From positions 114,732,433 to 114,796,432 of the forward strand of contig NC_081410.1 of the NCBI RefSeq assembly GCF_030272615.1: a DNA stretch of 64,000 nucleotides. The letters run 5' to 3'. Positions 35,064-51,599 of this stretch are shown here, one piece after another. This DNA is from Cryptomeria japonica (Eukaryota; Streptophyta; Pinopsida; Cupressales; Cupressaceae). Within the stretch, counting starts at the first letter, position 1, and each line of letters starts with the position of its first letter. The translations under genes were made by a program, and so were the position numbers. The notes under the pieces were generated by a model. The model was not told the DNA's origin. It made no database searches and saw only the letters and a program-made list of their open reading frames with translations.

Positions 35064-36695
35064 TTAATTATTTTTCCCTTGGCTCTTCTTAGGGAGCATC
35101 TTCTTAGCCCATTCCTTAGTGAGGAACTTGAACAGGCCTTTAAAGTCCTTGTCTTCCTTGCCTTTACCTTTGTCCGCGCTATCCTGCAAAAGGCACAGAG
35201 TAGTAGCCGAGCATCTCATGACATTCAAAGTGAATTTAGACATATCATGCATCTTGGACTCCGTCGCCTCCAGTCTGCTGGTAATCACCTGCAAGTTGTC
35301 AGAGAGGGCTTCTATCTTTTTCTCAAGCTCTACCAGGTTGGGATCTTCTTCCTTCACACTACTGGCCTCTTCAACAACCAGTATTTTCTCAATCTTGAAG
35401 GTTGGGGAAGGGAAATTGCCTGGCTCCAGACTCATAGAGGCAGTCGGGTTTTTTAGAAACATGGGTTGAGCTCACAGAAAGGGGCGAATGTTTGTGCTAG
35501 GCCTGGGGGATTTTATCAGTTGGAATGGAGTTGCCTGTGTTGTGCGAGGAAGAGGGGTCTCTTAGGGATTTATCAAAGGGTTTAGAGGCCAATCTGCTAG
35601 AGCAGCGGGGCATGTTGGCGTCTTCGGTAATGTCCAGGTCCGAATCAATTTCTTGGATTTTAACTTTTTTAGGGGTTCTGACCTCCTCCGGGGAGTGATT
35701 CTTGGTTTTCTTGCTGGAGGAGCCAAGTTCCGTGCAATGGGGGCTTGAATCATTAATGGCCAGAGGTTGGGTCGAGGGGCCGACATTCTGCACAAAAATG
35801 GAACAAGGCGGGTAGAGGGCAAGGTGGAAGTTGAAAAGGCAGAGCATAAGGCCCTAGTGCAGGATAGGAAAGTATTTTCCTTTCTTCTTAGCTTCAGATA
35901 TATCTTTAATGTTAGCATCCATTGAGTGCAATAAAAAGAACAAAATGGAAATGAGGTCTTTGTTCCTCAAATGGTTCAGGAAGGGGAGGTGGTAGTAGTA
36001 GAGAATGTCATACCTTCCTTCAAGCATAAAATACTTCATCACTATGTAGCAGACTTCATCCCAAGGGTGCGGGAGTTCCTCTCTGTTAAAGCCTCTGGCC
36101 CTCTTGACAGGGTTCTCGCCATGGCGAAAAAACTGGTTAAGGCTAGTAGAGTTCGCAATGCGGCTCTGTTTTTTCCATTTTTTGCCCTCCATTGAGAGGC
36201 CTGTAGCTTGGGCAATGAACTCTTCATTTATTTTGAAGGAGATTCCCCCCACAGTCACCCTTCTGTCCTCCCAAGAGGACACAAATTGTTTAGAGACTCT
36301 CTCGTCGTTGCCCTTCATGTTCTCCATGAATTTGTCAATGCCTCCTTCGATGCACACGAACCAGGCCGTGGGTTTGGCTTTGAACTCCTCAACTTTGTTG
36401 GGTTCCAGTCTAAGCCTATCCCCCCCATTTTAGAATCCTCCAGCTTCTCTGTTTGAAAATGATAGAAAGCCAGAACGTAGAGCCGAAGCAAGCTCAAGAT
36501 GGAATAGTTAGGGAAAATGTATCAGACTTGGGTTAAACGGTCGTAATAATCATAGTGATTATTATCCCTTAAAGTCTCGTAGATATCGCTAGCTAGAGAT
36601 CTACTCAGAGTGTGTGAGCCTTTACTCGAGCCAATGTGAGTTGACAGCTCCCCAACGCCGCCTTTGCCGTTGCTATTTGGCACCATCCGAGTCAT
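35064..36695 (-). pseudogene. third reading frame after LINE ORF2, unknown function
   Basis: The frame opens with MTRMVPNSNGKGGVGELSTH at 36695 and continues through SILSLLRLYVLAFYHFQTEK. It shifts near 36380 to KPTAWFVCIEGGIDKFMENM, VSSWEDRRVTVGGISFKINE, FIAQATGLSMEGKKWKKQSR and LPHPWDEVCYIVMKYFMLEG, ending at 35497 in a Ser/Pro/Lys-rich tail with PKKVKIQEIDSDLD. A second shift gives a coiled-coil end (ELEKKIEALSDNLQVITSRL) and stop at 35064. The sequence looks like one protein of about 540 residues: a folded helical N-terminal domain and a coiled-coil C-terminus. I recall similar uncharacterised proteins attached to plant transposable elements but cannot name a family. An in-frame TAG at 35854 and the shifts make it non-functional. 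Confidence 0.55.
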
Positions 36696-36850
36696 AATTG
36701 AATGGTAATTATTCCCGATGTCAGTCCTTTCTTTATAAATTCATCCCCTATGGTAGTGATGACTCTGCATACCTCTGCTACGTGTTCGTCTATGGTAGAA
36801 ATTGGTGGGATCTCCGCGCCAATTTGAAAAAATTAACACATTTTCCTTCA

Positions 36851-39800
36851 TCATTGGGCGAAAGGGTTAGTCCTTTCCTGGCACAAGGCTTTTTCCTCAT
36901 CCAGGATTTCCTTAACAGTGATTGGCAGCAGATTGGGGTCCCTCCAGCATCGTAAGCCCATCTGCAGCCTTCCTTCAGCCACCATGGAATCCGCCACTCT
37001 ATTTCCTTCTCTGAAGATGTGGTCTATGGTGAAGTCCTCCATTTTGACCAACAAGCACCTGATATCCCTCAGAATGGGTTCCACTCTCCATCCTGCTGAA
37101 GCATTCCCTTTGATAGAGTCGATAATAACTTGAGAGTCTCCTTCGATTTCCAGATGCTTTATTCCTATGTCGTTAGCCATTTTTCAGCCCCCAGAGGAGG
37201 GCCATTCCCTCAACTTGAGATGTTCAATTTAAACCATTGAATTCTGGGGGAAGACCGCTTAGTCATCTGTCTCTTTTTCTTGGTGCTGTTGTTGAAGCGA
37301 TCAAAGCCAGGGGGAGCTTCTAGCCACTAGTGATCTTCTTATTTGTCTCATCAGGAGGATAGGGGGGGATTTTCCATTTTGTAGCTTCTAGATTCTCAGA
37401 CATCAACTTAAAGCAGGTGAGGGCTACAGAGTCCGGAGGGGTCTCAGTGTCTCTGAAAATTTTGTTGTTTCTCTCCTTCCACAAAGCCCAGTAGATGTGC
37501 GGAGGAATTTGTTTCCAAAGTTGAATGATGAGGGGATGATGGGAAGGGTGGCTCCAATCAAACACAAATTTTTTTATATTCTTATGGAAGACCAAACACA
37601 TACCACATTTCTGAAGAGTGACAGACCAAATGTGAGCCGCAAAGGGACATAGAATAAAAAGGTGCTCAATAGATTCCTCATCCATTTTACATAAGTTGCA
37701 TCTATTGGGGAGATGGAATCCCCTCTTTTTCAAGTTATCAAGCGTGAGGGTTTTGCCATGCATGAGGGACCACCAAAAGAAATTAATTTTGGAAATTAAC
37801 TGAGGGTTCTAGACTTTCTTCCAACCTTCCGCATCCACGGGGTGTTTTAGGAGCTGAGAGTAAGCAGATTTGACCAAGAACTGGCCCGATTGTGTCTCTT
37901 TCTAGATGAAGCTGTCTTCGTTCGTGGTCATGGGAATTCTTGTTTTCAGCAATAAGAGTTGCAACTCTTGAGCCAAGGGGACTAGGTTCGGTTGATTGCT
38001 GCAGATGGGAACTAATTCCTTCTAGCCATTTCCTGGGACCAAATAATTCGTAGCATAATCCCCCAGGATAGCCTTGAAATGGTTCCTGATTTGATGGAAG
38101 TGAGTGTTGATCGACGGTCTATCCTCCGTCCAAAAGTCCTCCCAGAATCTCACCTTTTTGCCATCTCCAAGCTGCCACTTCAGACCTTCTCTGACCATCA
38201 CTCTATTCTTTAGGATGTTGTTCCATAATTTGGAGCCTTGGGGAAGGTCAGTAGTATTTAGATTATAAAAGAAATGCTCCCGGTCCAAATACTTAGCTTT
38301 GATGATGTTGCACTAGTTCGTCTCCCCTTTAGCCAAGGTCCATCCCACCTTGGCAATTAGGGCCTTATTGAGGGCATTGATCTTTCGTATACCCAAACCT
38401 CCCAGAGATTTGGGTAAACAAACAGTATCCCAAATGACCAGAGCCAGGCATTTTTTTTCCTCTAAGCCAGTCCATAAAAAGTTTTTTTGAATTTTTTCAA
38501 GTTTTTCTCCCATGGTCCCTGATATTTTGAACATGGAGAGGAAGTAGACTAGAATTCCTTGTAGGGAGGCTGCAAGGAGCTGGAGCTTCCCCGCACTATT
38601 GAGAAATTTTCCTTTCCATCCTTCAAGCTTTTTCTGCATTCTTTCCAAGATAGAGTTCCAGAAGGTGGGGGTGACTTCCTTGACCGCGAGAGAGAGCCCT
38701 AGGTAGGTCCCTGGGAGAGTAGCCATTTTGCATCTGAGGATGGAGAGAATTATGAGTTGGAGGTCATTTGGAGTGTTGAAAAAGTAGAGATTACTCTTCT
38801 CATAGTTGATGCATTGTCCCAATGCCTTGGCATAGTCCTCCAGAAGGGTCTTCCATCCTTTATCCTCCATGACAAAAGTTCTGCCAAAAAGGAAAGTGTC
38901 ATCCACGAACTGCTGGATATTAGTACGGGGGAGCGTAGAGGCCGCTTTGAATCCTTGGAGCCTACCATTGGTGACTAGATGAGTCACATTTCTATTTAGG
39001 ACTTCAGCTATCATGATAAAAAGATAAGGGGATAAGGGGTCGCCCTGCCGGATACCCTTCTCAGCTTTGAAGCCTCCCCTAGGAGTCCCATTAATCAGGA
39101 CTGAGAATTGGACCGTGGTAACACATTCACGAATCATACTCACCATTTTTTGGTTAAATCCCAGTTTTAGGAGCACTTTGAAAATAAATTCCCAATTAAC
39201 TTTGTCATAAGTTTTTGATATATCAAGTTTAAAGGCCATACCTGGCAATTTGCTCCTATCCATGGAATGGATTATCTCATGAGTTGTAATGGCGGTATCT
39301 ATAATTTGCCATCATGGGACAAAGCCTTTCTGAGACGGACTGATAAATTTTTCCAGGAAGGGTTTAATTCTGTTTACAAGGACCTTGGAGAGAATCTTGT
39401 AAATGGTATTACAGAGGCTTATGGGCCGATACTCCTTCAGGCAGCCGAGAGTGGTGGTCTTGGGGATGAGGAAAATGAAAGTGTTGTTGATCTTTTTTAG
39501 CAATCTCCCCATTTTGAAGAAATCTTGGACAACTTTAGTAACATCATAGCTAACAATATCCCAAAAGTCCTGGAAGAAGGTTGGGGGGAGACCATCTGGG
39601 CCCGATGTTTTATAAGCACCCATAGCAAAGACCTCCCTGTGAACTTCCTCAATAGAGATGGGGGACAAAAGTTGCTGGTTGTTGTCCTCCTTAATGGCCA
39701 TCGGTAGTTTACTAATGAGGCAGTCTTGGAGCAGCGAAGCCATTCCACCATCCGTATACAGACTGGTGAAAAAGTCCACCGCGTTCTGTCCAATCAGAGA

Positions 39801-40976
39801 GTCATCAGAAATCTCCTAGCCAGTTTCATCTTTAATACTTTTGATGTAGTTCCTCCTCTTGTGGTTAGAAGTTGATCTATGGAAGAAAGCAGAATTTTTG
39901 TCCCCTTCTTTCAACCACTGGATCCTGGATCTTTGTTTCCAATACACTTCCTCCCTGGCAAGGATATTTTTCCAACTTTTGCAACAATCTTCCTCCTCCT
40001 TCAAAATGGGGTCCGGGGGGTTACTAGTAGCCATTAAAATTTGAAGTTGTTCCAGTTTGGATCCCAGGTCCTTTTTTCTTTTAAAGATGTCTCCAAAGGT
40101 GTTCCTATTCCACCCTTTGACTTCCCTGCTGATTAACTTTAGTTTCTCCATAATTCTGAACATCGTAGTCCCTTGGATCAGGGTGGACCACTAGCCTCTA
40201 ACCAAATCCCTGAAGTCAAGATGGGAGGCCCACATGATTTCGTAGTGGAAGGGGGGGGGACCCTGGTAGGGTTTGTCTTTCCAATGGAGAAGAAGGGGGT
40301 TGTGATCAGACACCATCCTTGGGAGGGATTTCAAGAAGGAGCTCGTTCCCAAATCCCAGTTGGTGGAGATCAAAAATCTATCCAACCTGACTTGGATGAG
40401 GTGTTTGGCTTTCCTGTTATTTGACCAAGTGAAGGGGGCACCCTGAAGGTCAATATCCACAAGGTTTGAAGCATTGATGAAGCTGGCTAGGTCTCTCATG
40501 TTGTCAGAGAAATCCTGCAGGCCACCACACTTCTCGGAAGGGTACAAGGGGGCATTAAAATCCCCAGCAAGCATAAACAGGTCCTTCTGATTAGTCATAA
40601 TGATATTAGAGATTTCCTCCCACAGGATTCGTCTTCCCACCCTAGAGTTGGAAGCATAGATGTTGAACATCTGCCAGCAAAGATCACCATAGTGGAGAGA
40701 AACCGCTAGGAAATTTTGGGAGGTAGTGAATAACTTGCCTTTTATTTTAATGGGATTCCACAGGGTAGCAATACCTCTAGACGCACCTAAGGCATCAACA
40801 TACAGGTAGTCCACTCCAGGCCAAAGTTTACCATCAATCACAGTGAAGGTTTGGGAAGGCATCTTAACTTCTTGAATTAGACAGATGATTATTTTCATCT
40901 CAAGAATGAGTTGTTTTATGGCGAACTATTTCTAGGGGTTGTTCAGACCCCTTATGTTCCAAGAGAGAAACTTCAT
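36851..40976 (-). pseudogene. LINE ORF2: endonuclease, reverse transcriptase, zf-RVT, RNase H
   Basis: ORF2 starts at ATG 40976 (MKFLSWNIRGLNNP) and stays in one frame to 37320, interrupted only by stops. The APE-type endonuclease (about 40976-40250) has LAGDFNAPLYPSEKC and MVSDHNPLLLHW. RT (about 39780-38850) shows YKTSGPDGLPPTFFQDFW, YRPISLCNTIYKILSKVLVN, FKLDISKTYDKVNW, KGIRQGDPLSPYLFIMIAEV and the catalytic QQFVDDTFLF. A zf-RVT segment (RCNLCKMDEESIEHLFILCP) is at about 37700. After a frame shift, RNase H at 37180-36851 has LEIEGDSQVIIDSIKG and EGNRVADSMVAEGR. The enzyme would nick target DNA and copy LINE RNA at the nick. Catalytic residues look preserved, so inactivation is by the stops, at least eight, most of which would be TGG codons turned to TAG. 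Confidence 0.9.
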
Positions 40977-42598
40977 TTCTTACTTTTTCTAAGTCCGTCC
41001 AAGGTCAGTTGTTTGCCCTTTGCAATGTCCCTTGCCATAACCTTGTGTCTCAGGACTCTTACTGTAGGTCTCCCAACTTTACTTTCATTTCCCCCCACAT
41101 CAACTTTCTTGGCTTTGACTTTCTTCTTCTGGGTTATCCATTCTTCATTATACGTCTGAGGAGAACTCGAGGGGGACACTTTCAGCGGAGTTGCCAAGGA
41201 GTTTCCAGAGTACTCCTCTCCATCCCCAGCTATAGGGGAGGAAGGGGTTGAAGTGGTGGGCAAGATAGTTCCAATCTTGAGAGGTTTAACCACAGCTAGG
41301 GTGGGGTCAAGGAGGACATGTGGTGAGAGGGAAGCAGAAGGGTGGGGGGTGGGGGACATGATGAGGGCTATTGCCCGAGGGATCTCCCCCTCTTCCAGGG
41401 GGTAGTTAGAGTTTTTGACTGGGTCCACTGGGCATTTTAAGATCTCAAGGATCTTGTCTGTGTGCTGGTAATCTTTAGGAATAGCATTCTTAGTAGTCAG
41501 CTTGGGAGGGGCCGAGGATGACGAGTCACCAGGGTTGATGGGTTTAGCCCAGATGGCTTTATTCTTGATCTTGGGTTCTGCTACCACAGGGGCTTTACAA
41601 TCAGTATAGGAATGCCCCTAAGTATTACACTTCTGGCAGTATAGGGTGGCATTTTCGTAAATAATGGCCTGGGACCATTTTCCCCATTTGGACTTTAGGG
41701 AGATAAAGTTTGGGAGGGCTTTGTTAATTGTAACATTGACACAGAAGCGAGCATACACCAACCTGGACTTGTTGAGAGTGACCGAGCCCGCTGCAACAAA
41801 GCAACCAAACGAGTTTCCTATCCAGTGGAAGATTTGTTCATCCCAGAACTCTAGAGGGAGTCTAGGTAGCCTAACCCACACTGGGGCCATGTGGTTTAGT
41901 TCTGCAGAGGGGTCAAAACCAGGTTTCCATTTGGCCATGGTTAGGAAGTGCTTTCCGTAAGCCCAGGACCCCGACAGGACATAAACCAGATCCTCCTCAG
42001 TGATAAATTTGAATAGAAAGAGTCCCCCCAACATGGCTGAAACCTTCAGGCTTCCTTTAAGTTTCCAGTGTGATTTTTCCCATCGCCTAACCATGTCGAT
42101 AGAAGGTCAGAAGGAGAAGAAACGACCAACTATCGCCAGGTGAAGGGAGGCGGCGATTCTGTCCATCAGGTTGTCTGAGAGTTTGATCTCCGTTTCATCT
42201 TCCATTTGGGAGAAGGAGGCCACAACATCAAGAGGGATCAAATTTGTTGACCCAAGGAGGGTGTTCTTCCAGCTAGACTTGGGATTCACCTCCATAGTAT
42301 CCTTATCCATCTGACCGGTAGAAGTTTCCAGTCCAGGATGAGGTATATTCCTTTCCTCCCCTTTCGATCCAGAATCAGTCAGACCTGGAGAAGTGGAAAG
42401 GGTGTGAAGACTGTCATTTTCTTCCGTATGGTCCGCACAACGTGGGGACCCCGCAACAGGCCCAGAAGCATGCGCTCCGACCGTGGAATTGGGCGTTGGG
42501 TCCAGCAAGGGAGGGGGGGCCTCCCCAGAGTGGGCGGACATCCAGGCACACAGAATCAAACTCAAAACAGGCGAGAGAGTTGCAGAGCCAGATAGCAT
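40973..42598 (-). pseudogene. LINE ORF1: DUF4283-like domain and zinc knuckle
   Basis: One frame from 42598 to TGA at 40973 with stops only at about 42105 (TGA) and 41615 (TAG). The N-terminus is Pro/Ser-rich (MSAHSGEAPPPLLDPTPNST). The middle (about 42094-41650) is the DUF4283-type nucleic-acid-binding domain of plant LINE ORF1 proteins: WEKSHWKLKGSLKVSAMLGG, DLVYVLSGSWAYGKHFLTMA, MAPVWVRLPRLPLEFWDEQI. It is followed by a zinc knuckle CQKCNT-x-GHSYTDC whose seventh position is the TAG stop. The C-terminal 200 residues are Ser/Pro/Lys-rich. The protein would coat the LINE RNA. Its stop overlaps the ORF2 start by ATGA. The true start may be an internal Met such as MSAHSG. Confidence 0.8.
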
Positions 42599-42605
42599 AA
42601 GTTAA

Positions 42606-42863
42606 TCAAATCATGACTGCAACATTTGGATTCGCATAGTATTTAGATCTTTTTACCATTTTAGGCAAAGGATTTTCCATCTTCCCTTTCTTGCAGTACC
42701 CGTCAATCAATGTTGAAAAGGTAACAACATTAGGCATCACTCCATTCTCCACATTACCTTTCTTGCAGTGCCCATCAATTAACGTGCAATAAGCAACAAC
42801 ATTGTACTTAATTCCTTTCTGTATCATATCCCCACACAGCTTTAGGCTTTGAGGGGAAGACAC
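42606..42863 (-). pseudogene. pentatricopeptide repeat (PPR) gene fragment
   Basis: The 85-codon frame contains MIQKGIKYNVVAYCTLIDGH followed by CKKGNVE, then NGVMPNVVTFSTLIDGYCKK and GKME. These are two consecutive PPR motifs with the usual NVVxYxTLIDGxCKxG core. About eight residues expected between them are missing, and sequence after the second repeat (NPLPKMVKRSKYY) does not continue the pattern. PPR proteins bind organellar RNA and are long tandem arrays; this piece is a relic. It abuts the 5' end of the LINE, so it is either the insertion site or a fragment carried along. No further repeats are seen upstream to 43.2 kb. Confidence 0.75.
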
Positions 42864-42869
42864 AATATG

Positions 42870-44630
<1,761 letters not shown>

Positions 44631-44639
44631 AAAATATAT

Positions 44640-47433
44640 CTTTAACCCTTAACCCTAATCCCTCTAATAGAATGTTAACCCTAAACTCAACTCTAGTTGT
44701 AGATTTGAACCCTACTACAACTTGACCCCTAATCTAAGAGTAATTGAACCCTATTATTAAACTTAACCCTAACCCTAATTGAACTCTAATCCTAATTAAA
44801 CTCTAATCCTAACCCTAATCGAACACAAACCCTAATCCTAATTGAAGTGAAATAATAATTTAACTCTAACCCTAATATAATTGAATCACAACCCTAATTC
44901 TAACCACAATTAAACTTTAGCACTAATTGTAACTGAACCCTTATAATAACCTAACCCTAAAATTAACCCTAACCATAATTACTAAACCCTGTTTTGAACT
45001 TGAACCATAACCCTAAAGTAACTTTAATTATAAATCCAACATAGCCTTGACCTTATCCCCAATCTTTATGCTAACATAATCCATAACCCTAATTAAACCC
45101 TAACACTAACCTTGGAACAAATCTTTATTATATAACCCTAAACCTAAGAACATGCTTTATCCTTAAATCTTAACCCTTCCTGAGTCATAAAACTAACTCT
45201 AACCTAAATTTAGTTGTAATACTAACCCTAATCCTAATTAAACCCTAGCACTAACCCTGACACTGATTCTAATTGAACGTCAACCCTTAACCCAAGTATT
45301 ATCCTACAATAATAACCCTAATTATTAACTAAAACCAATTATAAGTATTATTTTATCTATAATACTATGACTCCCTCTAATCTAGACCCTAACCTGATAA
45401 TGAACCTAAACCTAAGTATAGATCTAACCCAAAACCTAACCCTAACCCAAACCCTAACCCAAACCCTATCATCACATACTATATTTAATTGTAATCTTAA
45501 CCTTAACCCTAACCCTAATTTTAATTATAATCACTATTTATAATCTTTAACCCTAACCCTAATTATAATAATTAAGACTAACCCTAATCCCAATCCTAAC
45601 CCTAGCCTTAATCCTAACCCTAACCCTAATTATAATCCTAACCATAAGTTCCCTGACCCTAATTATTATTATAACCTTAACCCTAACTTTAATTATAATC
45701 ACTGTTTATAATCTTTAACTATAACCCTAATTATAATCACTAAGACTAATCCCAATCCTAACCCTAACCCTAACCCTAACCCTAATTTTAATCCTAACCA
45801 TAACCCTAACCCTAATTATAATTATAGCCCTAACCCTAAACCTTATTTTAATTATATTCACTAATTATAAATCTTTAACCCTAATCCTAATTATATTCTC
45901 TAAAAATAACCCTAACCCTAACCCTAATTCTAACCCTAACCTTAATTTTAATTATAATCACTAATTATAATCTTTAACCCTGACCCTAATTATAATTACA
46001 ACCCTAACCCTAATTTTAATTATAATCTTTAACCCTAACCCTAATTCTAACCCTAACCCCATCCTAAACCTAACCATAATCCTAACCATAACACTAAACC
46101 CTAACCCTAACCCAACCATAACCCTAAACCCTAACCCTAAGAATAATACTTAATCATAACCCCAAACCCAAACCCTAACCATAACCATAACCCAAAACAT
46201 ATCCCTAATCCTAAGAGTAAATCATATCCATAATCATAATCCTAACCCTAAACCATAACCCAAACCATAACCTTAACCCTATCCTTAATATTAAACCCTA
46301 ACCCTAAGCCTAAACCTAACTCTAACCAAGATGTTAATAATGACCCTAACTCGAATCTTAACCCTAACCTTAACACTAACCCTAACTCTAACCTTAACCT
46401 TGACCCTAGCTTGATATAAACCCTAACCCTAGCCACAATCCTAACTAAGACCCTAACCCTAAACCTAACCATAATCCTAAACCTAACCTTAACCTCAACT
46501 ATGATGTAAACAACAAACTTAACCATAACCCTAATCATAATCCTAGCCCTAACCCTAACTCTAAACTAACCATAATCCTAAACCCTAACCCTAACAATAA
46601 TTCTACCCTAAACTTAGCCCTAACCCAAATTGAACTTTTATCCTAATCTATTCCTAACCTAAATCTAGCCCAAACCCTAATCCTAATTGAACTTCAATAC
46701 TAATTTAACCCTAACCTTAATGTAATTGAACCATAACCCTAATTCTAACCCTAACTTTGATGTAAACCCTAAACATAATTGTAACATTGACACTAAACCC
46801 TAACCAAAAACTTAAGTTGCTTAACACTAAACCTTAACTCTAACCATAATCGTAAACCCTAACCCTAACCATGATCCTAAACCAAAACCAAACCCTAACC
46901 TTGATGCTAACCCTAATCATGATATACACCCTAACCATTACCATAATCCTAACCCTAAACCCTAGCCTTAATCATAACCCTAACCATGATATAGACCTTA
47001 ACCCTGGCCATGATACTAACCTTAACCTTGATCCAAAACATAACCATAAACCAAATCCTAATCCTAACCATATCCCCAGTTATAATTCTAACCCTAACCC
47101 TAACTATATTTATGCTTACCCTAACCCTAACTTTGATGTAAACCCTAAACATAATTGTAACCCTAACCCTAACTATAAATTTAACCCCAATATTAAACTA
47201 TAACCATAATCCTAACCCTAACTATAATCCTAACTACAATCCTAAACCCTAATGCTAACCACAATCCTAAACCAAAACCAAACACTAATGATGATGATAT
47301 CCCTAACCGTTATCATAGCCCTAAGGGTAAACCCTAACTCTAATCATAATCCTAACTCATACTATGATGTAAACCTTAACCCATACCATAACAATAACCT
47401 TAACCCTAATGCTAACCATAACCGTAATGTTCA
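44640..47433. repeat. degenerate telomere-like (CCCTAA)n array 2
   Basis: About 2.8 kb dominated by CCCTAA and near variants. Clean hexamer runs occur at about 45423-45470 and 45755-45785. Phrases such as TAATTATAATCACTAA and AATCTTTAACCCTAACCC recur between 45480 and 46030, giving a higher-order pattern. Its start (CTACAACTTGACCCCTAATC) resembles the start of array 1 (CTACAACTTAAACCCTAATC at about 27235). Asn/Pro- and Arg/Val-rich frames across it are artefacts. Confidence 0.92.
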
Positions 47434-47752
47434 CGATTAAATAAAGTTTTATGTTATCATTATTTAAATAAATTTTAATATATCTTAGATTTTAGTATTT
47501 GCTTTGATCTTGGAACACATATATAATAAAAAATAGTCTAAATAGATATATAAAATTTCATATATCTCTACGTAATAATATAATAATATTATAATAAAAT
47601 TTATTTGGATAAAAAGATACTATATAATTATATATTGATCTATTTTATGTTTTTCATGTCATGTTGCGTGACTGCCACTAGCATATATACCTTAAATTTT
47701 AATTTAATCTATATAAAATATGTCGAGAGATGTATTTGTAGAGGTGCCTATA
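47434..47752. repeat. conserved flank of telomere-like array (copy B)
   Basis: Matches 31484-31818 in order and spacing, ending in TTTAATCTATATAAAATATG, GTCGAGAGATGTATTTG and GAGGTGCCTAT. The inverted second arm present at 31843-31925 is absent here. Confidence 0.8.
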
Positions 47753-48019
47753 GAAAAGCCTTTTAATCAACAACTTAAAACCTTTTTAAGTTAAAAGTTT
47801 TTTAAACTTCTTCTCATTTATTTTACTTATACTATGTATATATAGCACAATAGTTCCTAATTATATATTCGAATTTTATAAATATTATTATTATTTTATT
47901 TTTTAATTTATTTTAATTATTATATTATAATATATATTTATATAAATGATTAATTTTAATATGTATTAAATAAAAATTATTTAATTTTGAGAGTATGCTT
48001 TTAATAAAAATTATATATT

Positions 48020-48182
48020 TTGGGGATGACCAGGCAGCATGACGGTTGTCATGAGCCCTGTTGAGAGGGTAGTCCCCTGTTCAAGTCCCTTCGTCTTGTG
48101 TAGATACACTTTCTCTTGGTGGTGTTCATACCACGGTTTTCGTGTTGTAGTGGTATTTGATGCCCGTGTTGGACAGACCGTT

Positions 48183-48245
<63 letters not shown>
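48020..48245 (+). mobile_element. possible tRNA-derived SINE with (TA)n tail
   Basis: A unique ~165-base body starts GGGGATGACCAGGCAGCATG and contains GTTCAAGTCCC at 48079-48089, a good match to a pol III B box, about 45 bases after an A-box-like GCAGCATGACGG. The body ends in a pure TA run (48185-48245), as in SINEs with simple-repeat tails. Target duplications were not established. It is not a functional tRNA because no cloverleaf is apparent. Confidence 0.45.
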
Positions 48246-48247
<2 letters not shown>

Positions 48248-48447
48248 TATTAATTATTAATTTTTAAAATTGTTATTTTATTAATATTTAGATTTCAGTA
48301 TATTTTAACTTTGCTTTTGATTTTTATTCTAATTTTTAATTCAAATTTAAATTTGAAATTTATTTTAATCATTTGGCATTTTATAAAATTACAAATAATA
48401 ATTTAAAGTTACTAGACTTAATTTAATTTTTCTATTTAAGTTTTTAC

Positions 48448-48960
<513 letters not shown>

Positions 48961-48964
48961 TTTT

Positions 48965-49113
<149 letters not shown>

Positions 49114-49137
49114 TATATATATATATATCACATTATC

Positions 49138-51592
<2,455 letters not shown>

Positions 51593-51599
51593 TAACTTG

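Larger units (their letters stand above)
32912..42598 (-). mobile_element. plant L1-type LINE with possible third ORF
   Basis: On the minus strand the order is ORF1 (42598-40973), ORF2 (40976-36851), a further protein frame (36695-35064) and a G/T-rich 3' region ending near 32912 in CCCTCAAAACCTG, CTTTTCCC and TTAATCAAAAACA. The same terminal sequence is found at 54540-54570 on the plus strand, which supports it as the element's 3' end. No poly(A) tail or junction was seen between ORF2 and the third frame. The 5' limit is taken at the first ORF1 Met, beyond which PPR gene DNA begins. No target duplication was identified. If the third frame belongs to a separate element, the LINE proper ends at about 36.7 kb. 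Confidence 0.7.

Noticed and set aside
46871-47440. Asn/Pro-rich plus-strand frames in array 2
   Set aside because: Direct translation of CCCTAA-type repeats.
48020-48110. A functional tRNA gene
   Set aside because: Only a B box and weak A box are evident; no cloverleaf stems or anticodon arm could be drawn.
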